DNA from: Streptomyces sp. WAC08241
GTDB lineage: Bacteria; Actinomycetota; Actinomycetes; Streptomycetales; Streptomycetaceae
DNA: 64,000 nt
Direction of reading: 5' to 3'
NCBI GenBank assembly: GCA_007858575.1
Contig: CP042279.1
Span: 4,466,501-4,530,500, forward strand
Part shown: positions 28,156-38,049 of the stretch, in pieces
Layout: each line of letters opens with the position of its first letter
How positions within the stretch are numbered: position 1 is the first letter of the stretch
Program-made: the position numbers and the translations under genes
The notes under the pieces: model-generated
The model's database searches: none
Told to the model about the DNA's origin: nothing
Seen by the model: only the letters and a program-made list of their open reading frames with translations

Positions 28156-28189
28156 CCCGGTCCGCGCGGCACGAACCGCGCGGACCGGG
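28156..28189 (+). terminator. Strong hairpin terminator after the 27754 gene
   Basis: Perfect 14-base arms CCCGGTCCGCGCGG (28156-28169) and CCGCGCGGACCGGG (28176-28189), loop CACGAA. It lies five bases after the inferred stop. Confidence 0.85.
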
Positions 28190-28290
28190 CGCCCACCACC
28201 CCTCCGCCCGAGAGGGCCGCGGTACCGGCCCCTCCGGTTCGGTACCGGGATGGCTCCTTCACCTCCCGTCCACCCGACCCGCCCCGGAAC

Positions 28291-29422
28291 GTGGGCTTCC
28301 GCGAGCACGCTTCCCGCGTGAGACGCATCCTGGGAATCGTCCTCGCCGTCCTGCTCCTCGGCGGCGTGGCCACCGTCCTCGTGACGGGCGGCGAGAAGGA
28401 CACGGGCACGGCGACGAGGACCGTGCGGGGAGTCATCGGATCGGAGAAGGCCGAGTTCTTCGCCGATCCGCAGGTGGTGAAGGCCCTGGCCGCCCGGGGC
28501 TTCACCGTGGGCACCGAGACCTCCGGGTCCTGGGACATGGAGGAACTGCCCTCGACGGCTACGACTTCGCCTTCCCGTCCTCGAAGGCCCCGGCCGACGG
28601 CCTGCGCGCGAAGGCCGCCGGGCGGTGAGGGACAGGGCGGTCACCGCCCCGCTGCGGCCCTTCTACTCGCCGCTCGTCGTCGTCGCCCACAGCACCGCCG
28701 CCCGGATCCTCGCCTCCAACGGCCTGGCGACCCTCGGTCCGCGCGGCACGAGCGGCACCCTGCGGATGGAGGCCTACCTGGCGGCGGCCCGCGCCGACCG
28801 CACCTGGCAGCAACTGAAGGGGGCCGAGGGCCACGCCGAACTGCGCGGCACCCTCTTCGTCACCTCCACCGACCCGGTCGCCTCCAGCTCCGGCGCCTCT
28901 ACCTGGCCGCCGCGAGCTACGTGGCCGACGGCGGGCGGGTCGCGGGCGACGAGGCCGCCGTCGCCCGCACGGCCCCGCTCCTGCGCAAGCTGATCCAGGT
29001 CCAGGGCGCCCAGCAGTCCGGCTCCGACGCCCCTTCCGGGACTTCGTCAGCGGCGTCGGCAACCCGCTGGTCCTGGTGTACGAGTCCCAGGTCGCCGCGC
29101 AGCTCCTGGCCGGGCGGCCCATGGGCGACCTCGTCGTCCTCTACCCGGACACCACGGTCAACAGCGACCACACCCTCGTACCGCTCACCGAGAACGGCCG
29201 GGCGCTCGGCGAACTCCTCTCCACCGACCCCGAGCTGCGCCGGCTCGCGGTCCGCCACGGCTTCCGGCCGCAGGGCGCGGCGGGCGAGTTCACCACCGCG
29301 ACCGGCGGCCACACCGCCTACCTCAACCAGACGCTGAACGGAGTCCGCCAGGCGCCCGTGCCCACCGGCGAGGTGCTGCACGAGATGGCGCTGCGGGCCC
29401 GCGACCAGGGGACACCGCATGA
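28291..29422 (+). CDS. Membrane-anchored extracytoplasmic solute-binding-like protein (TelA operon)
   Basis: First gene of a four-gene operon. Start taken at GTG 28291; GTG 28318 is an alternative. One N-terminal membrane helix (RRILGIVLAVLLLGGVATVLVTG) is followed by a periplasmic-binding-protein-like fold: TVRGVIGSEKAEFFADPQVVKALAARGFTVGTETSGSWDM, PFYSPLVVVAHSTAARILASNGLA, WQQLKGAEGHAELRGTLFVTSTDPVASSSGALYLAAASYVADGG, LVLVYESQVAAQLLAGRPMGDLVVLYPD and LRRLAVRHGFRPQG. Breaks lie near 28555, 28625, 28900, 29035 and 29410. Its end overlaps telA by ATGA. No ABC permease is nearby, so it is more likely a sensor or scaffold outside the membrane than a transporter part. Confidence 0.75.
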
Positions 29423-30761
29423 CGCCACCGGAAGACCCGAGAAGAACGCCCGGCCCGGGACCGTTCACGGACCCGAGAAGGACACCCGCCCCGGGACCGG
29501 CCACCGACCCGAGAAGAACGCCCGCCCCGGGGCCGGCGACGGACCCGGGACGCACCATGGCCCCGACACCGCCCGAGCACGGCACACCGCCCGAGCACGA
29601 CACCCCGCTCGTCCTCACCCCGCCCGCCCCTGTGCCGCCGATCCGCGCCGCGCAGGCCTCCGGTCTGGTGCCGCTCGACGAATCGGTCCGTACGGAGACG
29701 GCCCGCCGGGCCGCCGAGTACATCGGCTCGCTCGAGGGACTCGACCCGCGCTCCCCGAGTTCGCGGGCCGCGTCGGCGAGATCACGGCGCTCGGCGCGGG
29801 CGAGATGCGCTCCGCCGCCCAGCAGACGAACCGCATGCTGGACCGCACGGTCCGCTCCCTCGGCGGCGGGGCCCCCGGCGGCGACCCGCGGACCCGGGTC
29901 GGCGCCTCCCTCGTCGAACTGCGGCGCACGGTCGAGGACCTGGACCCCCGCGACACCCCCGCCAAGGGGTTCAAGGGGCTCCTGGCGAAGCTCCCGGGCG
30001 GCAACCGGCTGCGCGACCACGTCGCCGCGTACGCCTCCTCCCGGGCCACCCTGCACCGGATCGTCGACGCTGCGCGGCGGACAGGACGAACTGCGCCGCG
30101 ACAACGCCGCGTTGGAGACCGAGCGGACCCGGCTGTGGGAGACCATGACCGGACTCCAGGAGTACGCGGTGCTCACCGAGGCGCTCGACGCGGCCGTGGA
30201 GGAGCGGATCGACCGCACCCCGACCCGGCCCGGGCGGACGCGCTCCGCGCCGACCTGCTCTTCCCGGTGCGGCAGAAGCACCAGGACCTCCTGACCCAGC
30301 TCGCCGTCTGCGCCCAGGGGTACCTGGCGATGGACGTGGTCCGCCGGAACAACGACGAGCTGATCAAGGGCGTGGAGCGGGCCGCGACGACGACCCTGTC
30401 GGCGCTGCGGATCGCGGTGATGCTCGCCTCCGCCCTGGAGAACCAGCGCAAGGTCACCGAGCAGGTGAACGCGCTGCGGTCCACCACCGAGGACCTGGTC
30501 CGGGGCAACGCCGAGATGCTGGCGACCCAGGCCGGCGAGATCCAGCGGATCGCGGCGGACCCGGCGGTGGGCGCGGAGACGCTCCGCACCGCCTTCCAGC
30601 AGATCCACCGGACGCTCGACGCCATCGACGCGTACAAGGCGCGGGCCACGGAGACGATGGCGGCGACGGTCGGGTCCCTGACGGCGGAGCTCCAGGAGGC
30701 GAGCGCCCACCTGGAGCGCAGCCGCCGCGCGAACGCGCCGGAAGGCGGGGCCTCCTCGTGA
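29419..30761 (+). CDS. telA: TelA-family toxic-anion resistance protein
   Basis: Starts at ATG 29419. The first 50 residues are a Pro/Asp/Arg-rich repeat (DPRRTPAPGPAT units). Then the TelA helical domain: LDPRSPEFAGRVGEITALGAGEMRSAAQQTNRMLDRTVRSL in outline, ELRRTVEDLDPRD, YASSRATLHRIVDAL, TERTRLWETMTGLQEYAVLTEALDAAVEERI and the conserved block LLFPVRQKHQDLLTQLAVCAQGYLAMDVVRRNNDELIKGVERAATTTLSAL, ending ALENQRKVTEQVNALR. Breaks lie near 29760, 30072 and 30230. TelA proteins are cytoplasmic coiled-coil-like proteins linked to tellurite and other toxic-anion stress. The gene overlaps both neighbours (ATGA, GTGA). Confidence 0.9.
29431..29560 (+). repeat. 36-base tandem repeats in the telA 5' region
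   Basis: About three and a half copies of a 36-base unit encoding DPRRTPAPGPAT variants, forming the flexible N-terminal tail of TelA. Confidence 0.8.
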
Positions 30762-32343
30762 TCCACGCTCCCCGCCCCTGCGACACGCGCTCGCCGCCCT
30801 CGCCCTCGCCCTGCTCGTCACCGCCACCGGCGGCTCCTGCGGGCCCGGCGACCGGCCCGCGAAGGACGACGGGGCCGCGGCGTTCGAGCCCGGCACCCTC
30901 CGCGTCCTCGCCTCCTCCGAACTGGCCGACATGGCCCCGGTCCTCGAAGAGGCCCGGAAGGCGACCGGGATCACCGTCCGCCCCACCTACGCCGGCACCC
31001 TCGACGCCGTCGGGCGGATCGCGTCCGGCGAGGCCGGGAAGGACTTCGACGCGGTCTGGCTCTCCTCCAACGACTACCTGCGGCTGCGCCCCGACACCGC
31101 GAGGAGGATCACCGGCGAGACCCCGGTCATGACCTCCCCGGTGGCGCTCGGGGTGCGGCCCGCGGCCCTCGCCCGGCTCGGCTGGGACCCGGCGGAGGTC
31201 ACCTGGTCGCAACTGCACCGGGCCGTCGCCGACGGCAGGCTGACGTACGGCATGACGGACCCGAAGCGCTCCCACTCCGGCTTCTCCGCGCTGGTCTCGG
31301 TCGCCTCCGGCCTCTCGGGGCCCAGTCCGCGCTGACCGGCGAGGACGTGCGCCGGGCCACCCCGAAGCTCAAGGAGTTCTTCACCGGGCAGAAGCTGACC
31401 TCGGGCTCCTCCGGCTGGCTGGCCACCGCCTACGGCCGCCGCACCGACGTCGACGCGCTCGTCAACTACGAGTCGGTGCTGCTCTCCTCGTTCCCGGCCG
31501 GGGAGCTGACCGTGATCCGGCTGGCCGACGGCGTCGTCACCGCCGACTATCCGCTCACCCTGCTCGCCTCGGCCCGCCCGGAGGCGAAGGAGGCGGCCGG
31601 GAAGCTCACCGCGTACCTGCGCACCCCGGACGCCCAGCGGCGGATCACGGAGACGACCCTGCGCCGCCCGGTCGTCGCCGGGGTCGCCCCGGCCCCGCGC
31701 TCGCCCGCGACCAGCGCCGCGAGCTCCCCTTCCCCGGCAGCCGGGTCGTCGCGGACGGGCTGCTCGACGCGTACGACAACACGCTGCGCAGGCCCTCCCG
31801 CACGGTCTACGTGCTCGACACCTCGGGCTCCATGCGGGCGAGCGGCTCGACCGCCTCAAGGCGGCCCTCACCGAGCTGACCGGGGACTTCCGGGACCGCG
31901 AGGAGGTGACCCTGATGCCGTTCGGCTCCTCGGTGAAGCGGTCGGAGGTGCGGACGCACACGGTCGACCCGGCGTCCCCGAAGGCGGCGCTCGACGCGAT
32001 CAGGGCCGGGGCGGCGGACCTCTCGGCCTCCGGGGGCACGGCGATCTACTCCAGTCTCCAGGAGGCGTACCGCTTCCTCGGAAGGTCGCAGGGCGACGCC
32101 TTCACCTCGGTGGTCCTGATGACGGACGGCGAGAACACCGACGGCGACGCGGCCGCCGCCTTCGACGCCTTCCACCGCTCCCTCCCGGCCGACCAGCGGC
32201 GCACCCCGGTCTTCCCGATCCTCTTCGGGGACTCCGACCGCGCCGAGCTGGAGGGGATCGCGGAGCTGACCGGCGGGAAGCTCTTCGACGCCACCCGGGG
32301 CTCCCTGGAAGGCGCCTTCGAGGAGATCCGTGGCTACCAGTGA
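30758..32343 (+). CDS. Solute-binding-like domain fused to a vWA domain, secreted
   Basis: About 530 residues from a GTG at 30758 that overlaps telA. The signal peptide (RHALAALALALLVTATGGSCG) may carry a weak lipobox (GGSC). Residues about 40-330 form a binding-protein fold: FEPGTLRVLASSELADMAPVLEEARKATGITVRPTYAGTLDAV, AVWLSSNDYLRL, LTYGMTDPKRSHSGFSALVSVASGL, ALVNYESVLLSSF. The C-terminal vWA domain has a full MIDAS: TVYVLDTSGSM (DxSxS), SASGGTAIYSSLQEAYR (Thr) and SVVLMTDGENTDGD (Asp). Breaks lie near 30775, 31325, 31697 and 31845. It is probably a cell-surface metal-dependent adhesion or sensing protein working with the first operon gene. The final 14 bases overlap the next gene. Confidence 0.82.
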
Positions 32344-32921
32344 GCGCCTGCTGCGGTACGCGGAGTCCCGCAAGAACCTGGCGGGCTGCCTCGGCGGCCT
32401 GGCCGGCGTGGGCGTCGCCCTCACCGGCGCGGCGGGCGGGCTCTGGCCGCTGGTGGTGGCGGGACTGTACGGGGCGGGCGCTGATCGCCCCGCCCGAGCG
32501 GCCGGACGCGCCGGACTTCGAGGACGGGGGCGAGCGGCTCGAACCGCTGCGGGCGGACTTCACGACCCTGCGGGCGTACCTGGCGGAGGTGGACCTGCCG
32601 GCCGTCGCCCGCGAGCGGCTCGACGCCCTGGACGCGCTGCTCGAAGCGCTCCTGGAACCGGGCTGGGTGCGCGACCCGGACCACCTGCACGTGCTGGCCC
32701 GCGCGGTCCGCCAGGACGTTCCGGAGGCGGTCGACGCCTTCGTGCGGACCCGGTGGTGGTCGCGCGTGGCGCCGGGCACGGAGCCGCCGGAGCGGCACCT
32801 GGAGCGCCAACTGGACGCGCTGCACGGGGAGGCGGCCGGGATCGCGGCCGCGCTCCAGGAGGCGGAGGAGCTCCGGCAGCGGACGCACACCCGCTATCTG
32901 GAGGACCGGGGGCGCGGCTGA
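32330..32921 (+). CDS. Small membrane protein with cytoplasmic helical domain (TelA operon)
   Basis: About 196 residues from GTG 32330 (VATSERLLRYAESRKNLAGCLGG). Two short membrane helices close together (LAGVGVALTGAAGGLWPLVVAGLYGAGALI) are followed by a helical cytoplasmic domain (DFTTLRAYLAEVDLPAVARERLDALDALLEALL, HLHVLARAVRQDVPEAVDAFVRTRWW, LDALHGEAAGIAAALQEAEELRQRTHTRYLED). The family is unknown to me. One break near 32483. Overlap with the vWA gene suggests it is the membrane link between that protein and TelA. Confidence 0.7.
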
Positions 32922-32934
32922 CCGGGCGCATGCG

Positions 32935-32969
32935 CCGGCCCCCGGGGCCTGAGGGGCTCCGGGGGCCGG
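32935..32969. terminator. Hairpin between TelA operon and PEP carboxykinase
   Basis: Perfect 11-base arms CCGGCCCCCGG (32935-32945) and CCGGGGGCCGG (32959-32969) between converging genes. Confidence 0.8.
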
Positions 32970-33084
32970 GCGGATCGTGGTGGGCCGTCGTGACCCCACT
33001 GGTCAGGGCGGAATTTCGGGGCAACCCACCACGAGTTCGGGGGCGGGATCAGCCCAGGCGCTCGACCAGCGCCCGGTACTCGTC

Positions 33085-34869
33085 CTACAGCTCCTTCGGC
33101 GTGTGGTCGCCGAAGGTGTTGAGGTGGTCGGGGACGAGGGCGGCCTCCTCGCGCCACACGTCGCGGTCGACCTCGAGGAGGAACTCCAGGTCCTCGGCCG
33201 GCAGGTCCAGGCCGTCGGTGTCGAGGGACTCCGCGGTCGGCAGGATGCCGATGGGGGTCTCGACGCCCTCGGCCTTGCCGTCGAGGCGCTCGACGATCCA
33301 CTTGAGGACGCGGCTGTTCTCGCCGAAGCCGGGCCAGACGAACTTGCCGGCGTCGTTCTTGCGGAACCAGTTCACGTAGTAGATCTTCGGCAGCTTCGCC
33401 TGGTCCGCACCGGCGCCGACCTTGACCCAGTGGGCCATGTAGTCGCCCATGTTGTAGCCGCAGAAGGGCAGCATGGCGAAGGGGTCGCGGCGCAGCTCGC
33501 CGACCTTGCCCTCGGCGGCTGCGGTCTTCTCGGAGGCGACGTTGGCCCCGAGGAAGACGCCGTGGTTCCAGTCGAAGGACTCGGTGACCAGCGGGACGGC
33601 GGAGGCGCGGCGGCCGCCGAAGAGGATGGCCGAGATCGGCACGCCCTTCGGGTCCTCCCACTCCGGCGCGATGGTCGGGCACTGTCCGGCGGGGACGGTG
33701 AAGCGGGCGTTGGGGTGGGCGGCGGGCGCCTCGGACGCGGGCGTCCAGTCGTTGCCCTTCCAGTCCGTGAGGTGGGCCGGGGCCTCCTCGGTCATGCCCT
33801 CCCACCACACGTCGCCGTCGTCGGTGAGGGCGACGTTGGTGAAGACGGAGTTGCCCCAGAGGGTCTTCATGGCGTTGGCGTTGGTGTGCTCGCCGGTGCC
33901 GGGCGCGACGCCGAAGAAGCCGGCCTCGGGGTTGATGGCGTAGAGCCGCCCGTCCTCGCCGAAGCGCATCCAGGCGATGTCGTCGCCGATGGTCTCGACG
34001 GTCCAGCCGGAGATCGTGGGCTCCAGCATGGCCAGGTTGGTCTTGCCGCAGGCCGACGGGAAGGCGGCGGCCACGTACTTCGACTCGCCCTGCGGCGGGG
34101 TCAGCTTGAGGATCAGCATGTGCTCGGCGAGCCAGCCCTCGTCACGGGCCATGACGGAGGCGATGCGGAGCGCGTAGCACTTCTTGCCGAGCAGGGCGTT
34201 GCCGCCGTAGCCCGAGCCGTACGACCAGATCTCGCGGGTCTCGGGAAGTGCGAGATGTACTTGGTGGAGTTGCAGGGCCACGGCACGTTCTGCTCGCCCT
34301 CGGCGAGGGGGGCGCCGAGGGTGTGGACGGCCTTGACGAAGAAGCCGTCGTCGCCCAGCTCGTCGAGGACGGCCTGGCCCATGCGGGTCATGGTGCGCAT
34401 GGAGACGGCGACGTACGCGGAGTCGGTGATCTCGACGCCGATGGCGGAGAGCGGGGAGCCGACGGGGCCCATGCAGAAGGGCACGACGTACATGGTGCGG
34501 CCGCGCATCGAGCCGCGGAAGATGCCGTCCTCGCCCGCGAAGAGGTCCTTCATCTCCGCCGGGGCCTTCCAGTGGTTGGTCGGGCCCGCGTCCTCCTCCT
34601 TCTCGGAGCAGATGAAGGTGCGGTCCTCGACGCGCGCGACGTCGGAGGGTCGGAGGCGGCGTAGTAGGAGTTCGGGCGCAGGGTCGGGTCGAGCTTCTTG
34701 AAGGTCCCCTTGGCGACGAGCTCCTCGCACAGGCGCTCGTACTCGGCCTCGGAGCCGTCGCACCAGACGATGCTGTCCGGCTGGGTGATCTCGGCGATCT
34801 GTTCACCCAGGAGACGAGCTCCTGGTGCTGAGTGGGGACGGTGGTGGGAGCCGCGTTGTCGCGCGCCAC
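33085..34869 (-). CDS. pckG: GTP-dependent phosphoenolpyruvate carboxykinase, C-terminal nonsense codon
   Basis: Converts oxaloacetate and GTP to phosphoenolpyruvate, CO2 and GDP. Start GTG 34869 after AAAGGAG. Conserved motifs: [87 protein letters not shown] (P-loop), [47 protein letters not shown] and [13 protein letters not shown]. Breaks lie near 34790, 34650 and 34240. The frame stops at TAG 33085-33087 after HTPKEL, but it reads on (DEYRALVERLG) to TGA at 33049-33051. The usual residue there is Trp (TGG), so TAG looks like a G-to-A change that removes about 12 residues. The core enzyme is complete. Confidence 0.95.
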   Translation of the reverse strand: [594 protein letters not shown]

Positions 34870-35062
34870 GATTGCTCCTTTTGAGGGGTTTTTAGATGTT
34901 TGCCCCGTGGGGCCGCGACCCGGATGCTTCGTAGCTTGCTCATCCGGTGCCGACCGCACTCATTTGATCATCCGATGGATCCGCCCATATGTCCAGAGGG
35001 CCGCACATGTGAGCATCGCCACTCACACCCGGGACTTACGGGCCCGTAGGTACGATTCCGGT

Positions 35063-35746
35063 ATGACTGCAGCTCCTCCGGAAGTGACCCCGGTCGACCC
35101 CTCCCCGGCGCTCCCGCTGAAGCCCCTGCTGCGAGGCTGGCTGCACGCGGGCATGTTCCCCGCCGTGATCGTCGCGGGCCTCGTCCTGGTCGCCCTCTCC
35201 GACTCGCCCCGCGCCCGCGTCGCCTGCGGGATCTACGTCCTGACCGCGTGCCTGCTCTTCGGCATCAGCGCGCTCTACCACCGCGGCACCTGGGGTCCGC
35301 GCGGCGAGGCCGTGCTCCGGCGCCTCGACCACGCCAACATCTTCCTGATCATCGCGGGCACCTACACCCCGCTCACCCTGCTCCTGCTCCCCGACTCCAC
35401 GGCGAAGCCGCTCCTGTGGGCGGTCTGGGCGGCGGCCCTCGCCGGCATCGCCTTCCGCGTCTTCTGGGTCGGCGCGCCCCGCTGGCTCTACACCCCTGCT
35501 ACATCGCGATGGGCTGGGCCGCCGTCTTCTTCCTGCCCGACTTCCTGCGCACGGGCGGCATCGCCGTCCTCGTCCTGGTCGTGGTCGGCGGCCTGCTCTA
35601 CAGCGCGGGCGGGATCATCTACGGCATCAAGCGCCCGAACCCTCCCCCGTTGGTTCGGCTTCCACGAGGTCTTCCACACGCTGACCCTGGCGGCCTTCAT
35701 CGTCCACTACGTCGGCATCTCGCTGGTCGCGTACCAGCACGCCTGA
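35063..35746 (+). CDS. Hemolysin-III/PAQR-family membrane protein
   Basis: About 228 residues and seven membrane helices. Motifs: PLLRGWLHAGMFPAVIVAGLVLVAL, FGISALYHRGTW (conserved Ser and His of the family's metal site), RRLDHANIFLIIAGTYTPLTLLLLP (Asp/His and TYTP), YIAMGWAAVFFLPDF and FGFHEVFHTLTLAAFIVHYVGISLVAY (HxxxH). These are the metal-dependent hydrolase-like residues of the CREST/PAQR superfamily. Breaks lie near 35500 and 35640. A TACGAT box six bases before ATG 35063 and no Shine-Dalgarno suggest a leaderless message. The substrate is not known. Confidence 0.88.
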   Translation: MTAAPPEVTPVDPSPALPLKPLLRGWLHAGMFPAVIVAGLVLVALSDSPRARVACGIYVLTACLLFGISALYHRGTWGPRGEAVLRRLDHANIFLIIAGTYTPLTLLLLPDSTAKPLLWAVWAAALAGIAFRVFWVGAPRWLYTPATSRWAGPPSSSCPTSCARAASPSSSWSWSAACSTARAGSSTASSARTLPRWFGFHEVFHTLTLAAFIVHYVGISLVAYQHA

Positions 35747-35762
35747 CCTGGGAGAATGGCGG

Positions 35763-36382
35763 CATGGCCGCCGACGTCCCCACCCGCCCCAGCCTCCGCG
35801 AACGCAAGAAGGCGAAGACCCGCGCGGCGATCCGGAGGGCCGCCTACCGGCTCGCCGCCGAGCACGGCTGGGAGGCGGCCACCACCGAGCGGATCGCGGC
35901 GGCGGCCGAGGTCTCCCCTCGACCGTCGTCCGCTACTTCCCGGTCCGCGAGGACATCCTCCTCACCGACGAGGACGACGACCTCCTCGAAGCCCGGCTGC
36001 GCGCCCGCCCCGCCGGCGAGGACCCCCTGGAGTCCCTGCGCGCGGTCCTCCTCGAAGCGGTCCGCACCGCCCTCGCGGAGGAGCCGGAGGAGACCCGGCT
36101 GCGCGCCCGGCTCATGGTGGAGATCCCCGCCGTGCGCGCCCGCCTCACCGAGACCACTGCCGAGACCGGCCGCCGCCTCACCCGCGTCCTCGCCGACCGC
36201 ACCGGCCTCGCCCCCGACGCCCTGGAGGTCCGCGTCTTCACCGCCGCCGTCCTCGGCGCCCTGCGCGAGACCACCGTCCACTGGGCCGAACACGGCCGCA
36301 CCGACGACCTCGTCTCCTCCTGGACCGCACCCTCGACACCCTCAAGGGCGGCCCGGCACTGTCCCGTCACTCACACGAGTGA
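35763..36382 (+). CDS. TetR-family transcriptional regulator
   Basis: About 206 residues from ATG 35763, 16 bases after the hemolysin-III gene. The HTH is RERKKAKTRAAIRRAAYRLAAEHGWEAATTERIAAAAEVSPSTVVRYFP in outline (YF motif present). The ligand domain is helical (LLEAVRTALAEEPEETRLRARLMVEIPAVRARLTETTAETGRRL, LEVRVFTAAVLGALRETTVHWAEHG). Breaks lie near 35915 and 36325. Its close spacing suggests co-transcription with the membrane protein and perhaps its control. Confidence 0.85.
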
Positions 36383-36462
36383 AGGGCCGTCAGCGCCGTG
36401 GACAGCCGCCCGGAGCGGGCGGAGCATGAGCCACCCGGCACCCCGCACGAAGGGATCGGCCC

Positions 36463-37007
36463 ATGAGGAGATCGATCACGGCAGGCACGTGGAGCGCGGC
36501 GGTCGGCCTCGCCCTGCTGTCGGCGCTCGCGCCCGCGACCCGGCCGGCGCCGCGCCCCAGGACCTGGACACCCTCACCCGCACCGGCACGTCCACCACGA
36601 CCTACAACCCGCCCATCACCGCCGTCCCGGCCACCACCACCCGCACGATCCACCAGACCTACGGCCCCTGCGCCGGCACCGGTGCGGCCGCCGCCGTCAC
36701 CGGGGGCACCCACGACAGCTCCAACACCACGTCCCGCTCCTGCCTCCAGTTGCTGTCCACCGCGACGGTGAGCTGGGTCATCCACTGGAGCAACGGCCAG
36801 AGCAGCACGGTCACCGCCCAGCGCGTCTCCAACCTCGCCGGCGCGGTCTTCACCAACACGTTCACCGGCACCGTGACCAGCGGCTTCCTCAAGGACCGCG
36901 GGTTCGTGGAGACCATGACGTCACCCTCGCTCCAGATCACCGCCTGCACCCTCGGCCTGGGCTCGGTCTCCGGCCTGGGCGCCGCCCACACCTTCACCCT
37001 CCTCTGA
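36463..37007 (+). CDS. Small secreted protein, Thr-rich, unknown function
   Basis: About 181 residues from ATG 36463. A signal peptide (MRRSITAGTWSAAVGLALLSALAPA) leads to a mature part rich in Thr and Ser: DLDTLTRTGTSTTTYNPPITAV, TIHQTYGPCAGTG, SCLQLLSTATVSWVIHWSNGQSSTVTAQRVSNLAGAVFTNTFTGTVTSGF and ITACTLGLG. The three Cys and the strand pattern suggest a small beta-sandwich held by a disulfide. One break near 36540. Similar proteins occur in Streptomyces without a known role. It converges with the GH26 gene with only six bases between. Confidence 0.7.
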
Positions 37008-37013
37008 GACGAC

Positions 37014-38049
37014 CTACGGAAGGGCCCCTGGGGGCGCCCTCCGCGCCGGCCCCCGGCCGTCCGCCGAGCGCGCCCTCACCACCCGCGCCGACTCCGGATT
37101 GTCCGCGCACTCCCACACCCCGTGCGGCAGTAGTCCGTCACCGTCTGGTAGACCGGCCGGTGGACGGCGAACCAGTCGAGCATCCCGCGGACGTACGCCG
37201 GGTTGTCGCCGTTGCGGAAGAGGCCCCACTCCGGGTACGAGACGGGCTTGCCGTGCTCGGCGGCGAACCGGACGTGGTGGGCGAGGCCGTACTCCTCGTT
37301 CACCTGGCCCTCGAAGGAGAGGCCCTCGGGCTGGTCGTAGGCGTCCATGCCGATGACGTCGACGACCTCGTCCCCGGGGTAGCAGAGCGGCCACGGCACG
37401 GCGTCGCGCCCCCGGCTCGGCGTGAAGTCGAAGCGGAACCGCTGCCCCGGCACCGCCCGCAGCACCTCCACCGTCCGCCGCCAGTACGCCTTCCACGCCT
37501 CCGGGTCCGGACCGCAGCGGTGGCTGTACGTGGTGCCGTTCATCTCCCAGCCCAGGACCAGGACCGCGTCCCCGAGCCGGTGCTCCACCAGCCGCTCCCC
37601 CAGCGTCCGGAAGTGCCCGTCGAACGCGCCCTGCGCACCCCGCCGCAGCCCGTCGCGCACCTCGGCGTCGGACAGGCCCGCCTCGCTCCGGTCGAGCAGT
37701 GGCACGTTGAGCACGAAGAGCCGCCCGGGCCGCTCCTCCTTCCAGCGCGCCCACGGCCCGAAGAGCGCCGGATGCCCTCGATGTTGGACCAGCGGTCCCC
37801 CGGCAGGTACGTGTGCCCGACGGTCAGCGCCCCGCCGCCGAGCCAGGCCTGCACCTCGGCGATCCGGCGCACCCCGGCCTCGTCGGAGCCGGTGAAGAAC
37901 CCCGAGGGCACCTCCGGCCGCGGCCGCTCGCCGACGTGCCGCCCGTCGGGCGCGAGCCGGCCGTACGGCAGGAGGAGGACGAGAACGGCCGCGAGCAGCA
38001 CGGTCGGTGCGGCTCGCGGCCGGAAGGAGGTCGAGGAGGAGCGGCTCAC
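37014..38049 (-). CDS. GH26-family glycoside hydrolase, membrane-anchored or secreted (copy 1)
   Basis: About 345 residues from GTG 38049. One N-terminal hydrophobic segment (APTVLLAAVLVLLLPYG), then an endo-beta-mannanase-like TIM barrel: SGFFTGSDEAGVRRIAEVQAWLGG, VGHTYLPGDRWSNIEG, LFVLNVPLLDR, AVLVLGWEMNGTTYSHRCGPDPEAWKAYWRR (acid/base Glu in WEMNG), FRFDFTPSRGRDAVPW, VVDVIGMDAYDQPEG, KPVSYPEWGLFRNGDNPAYV (nucleophile Glu in YPEWG) and TDYCPHGVWECADNPES. Breaks lie near 37770 and 37120. Its start overlaps the VKOR-like stop by GTGA. A second copy sits at 53440. The substrate is probably a mannan-like or host-made exopolysaccharide. Confidence 0.85.

Noticed and set aside
28291..32343. ABC transporter for tellurite or another anion
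   Set aside because: Two binding-protein-like folds are present, but no permease or nucleotide-binding subunit is encoded nearby.
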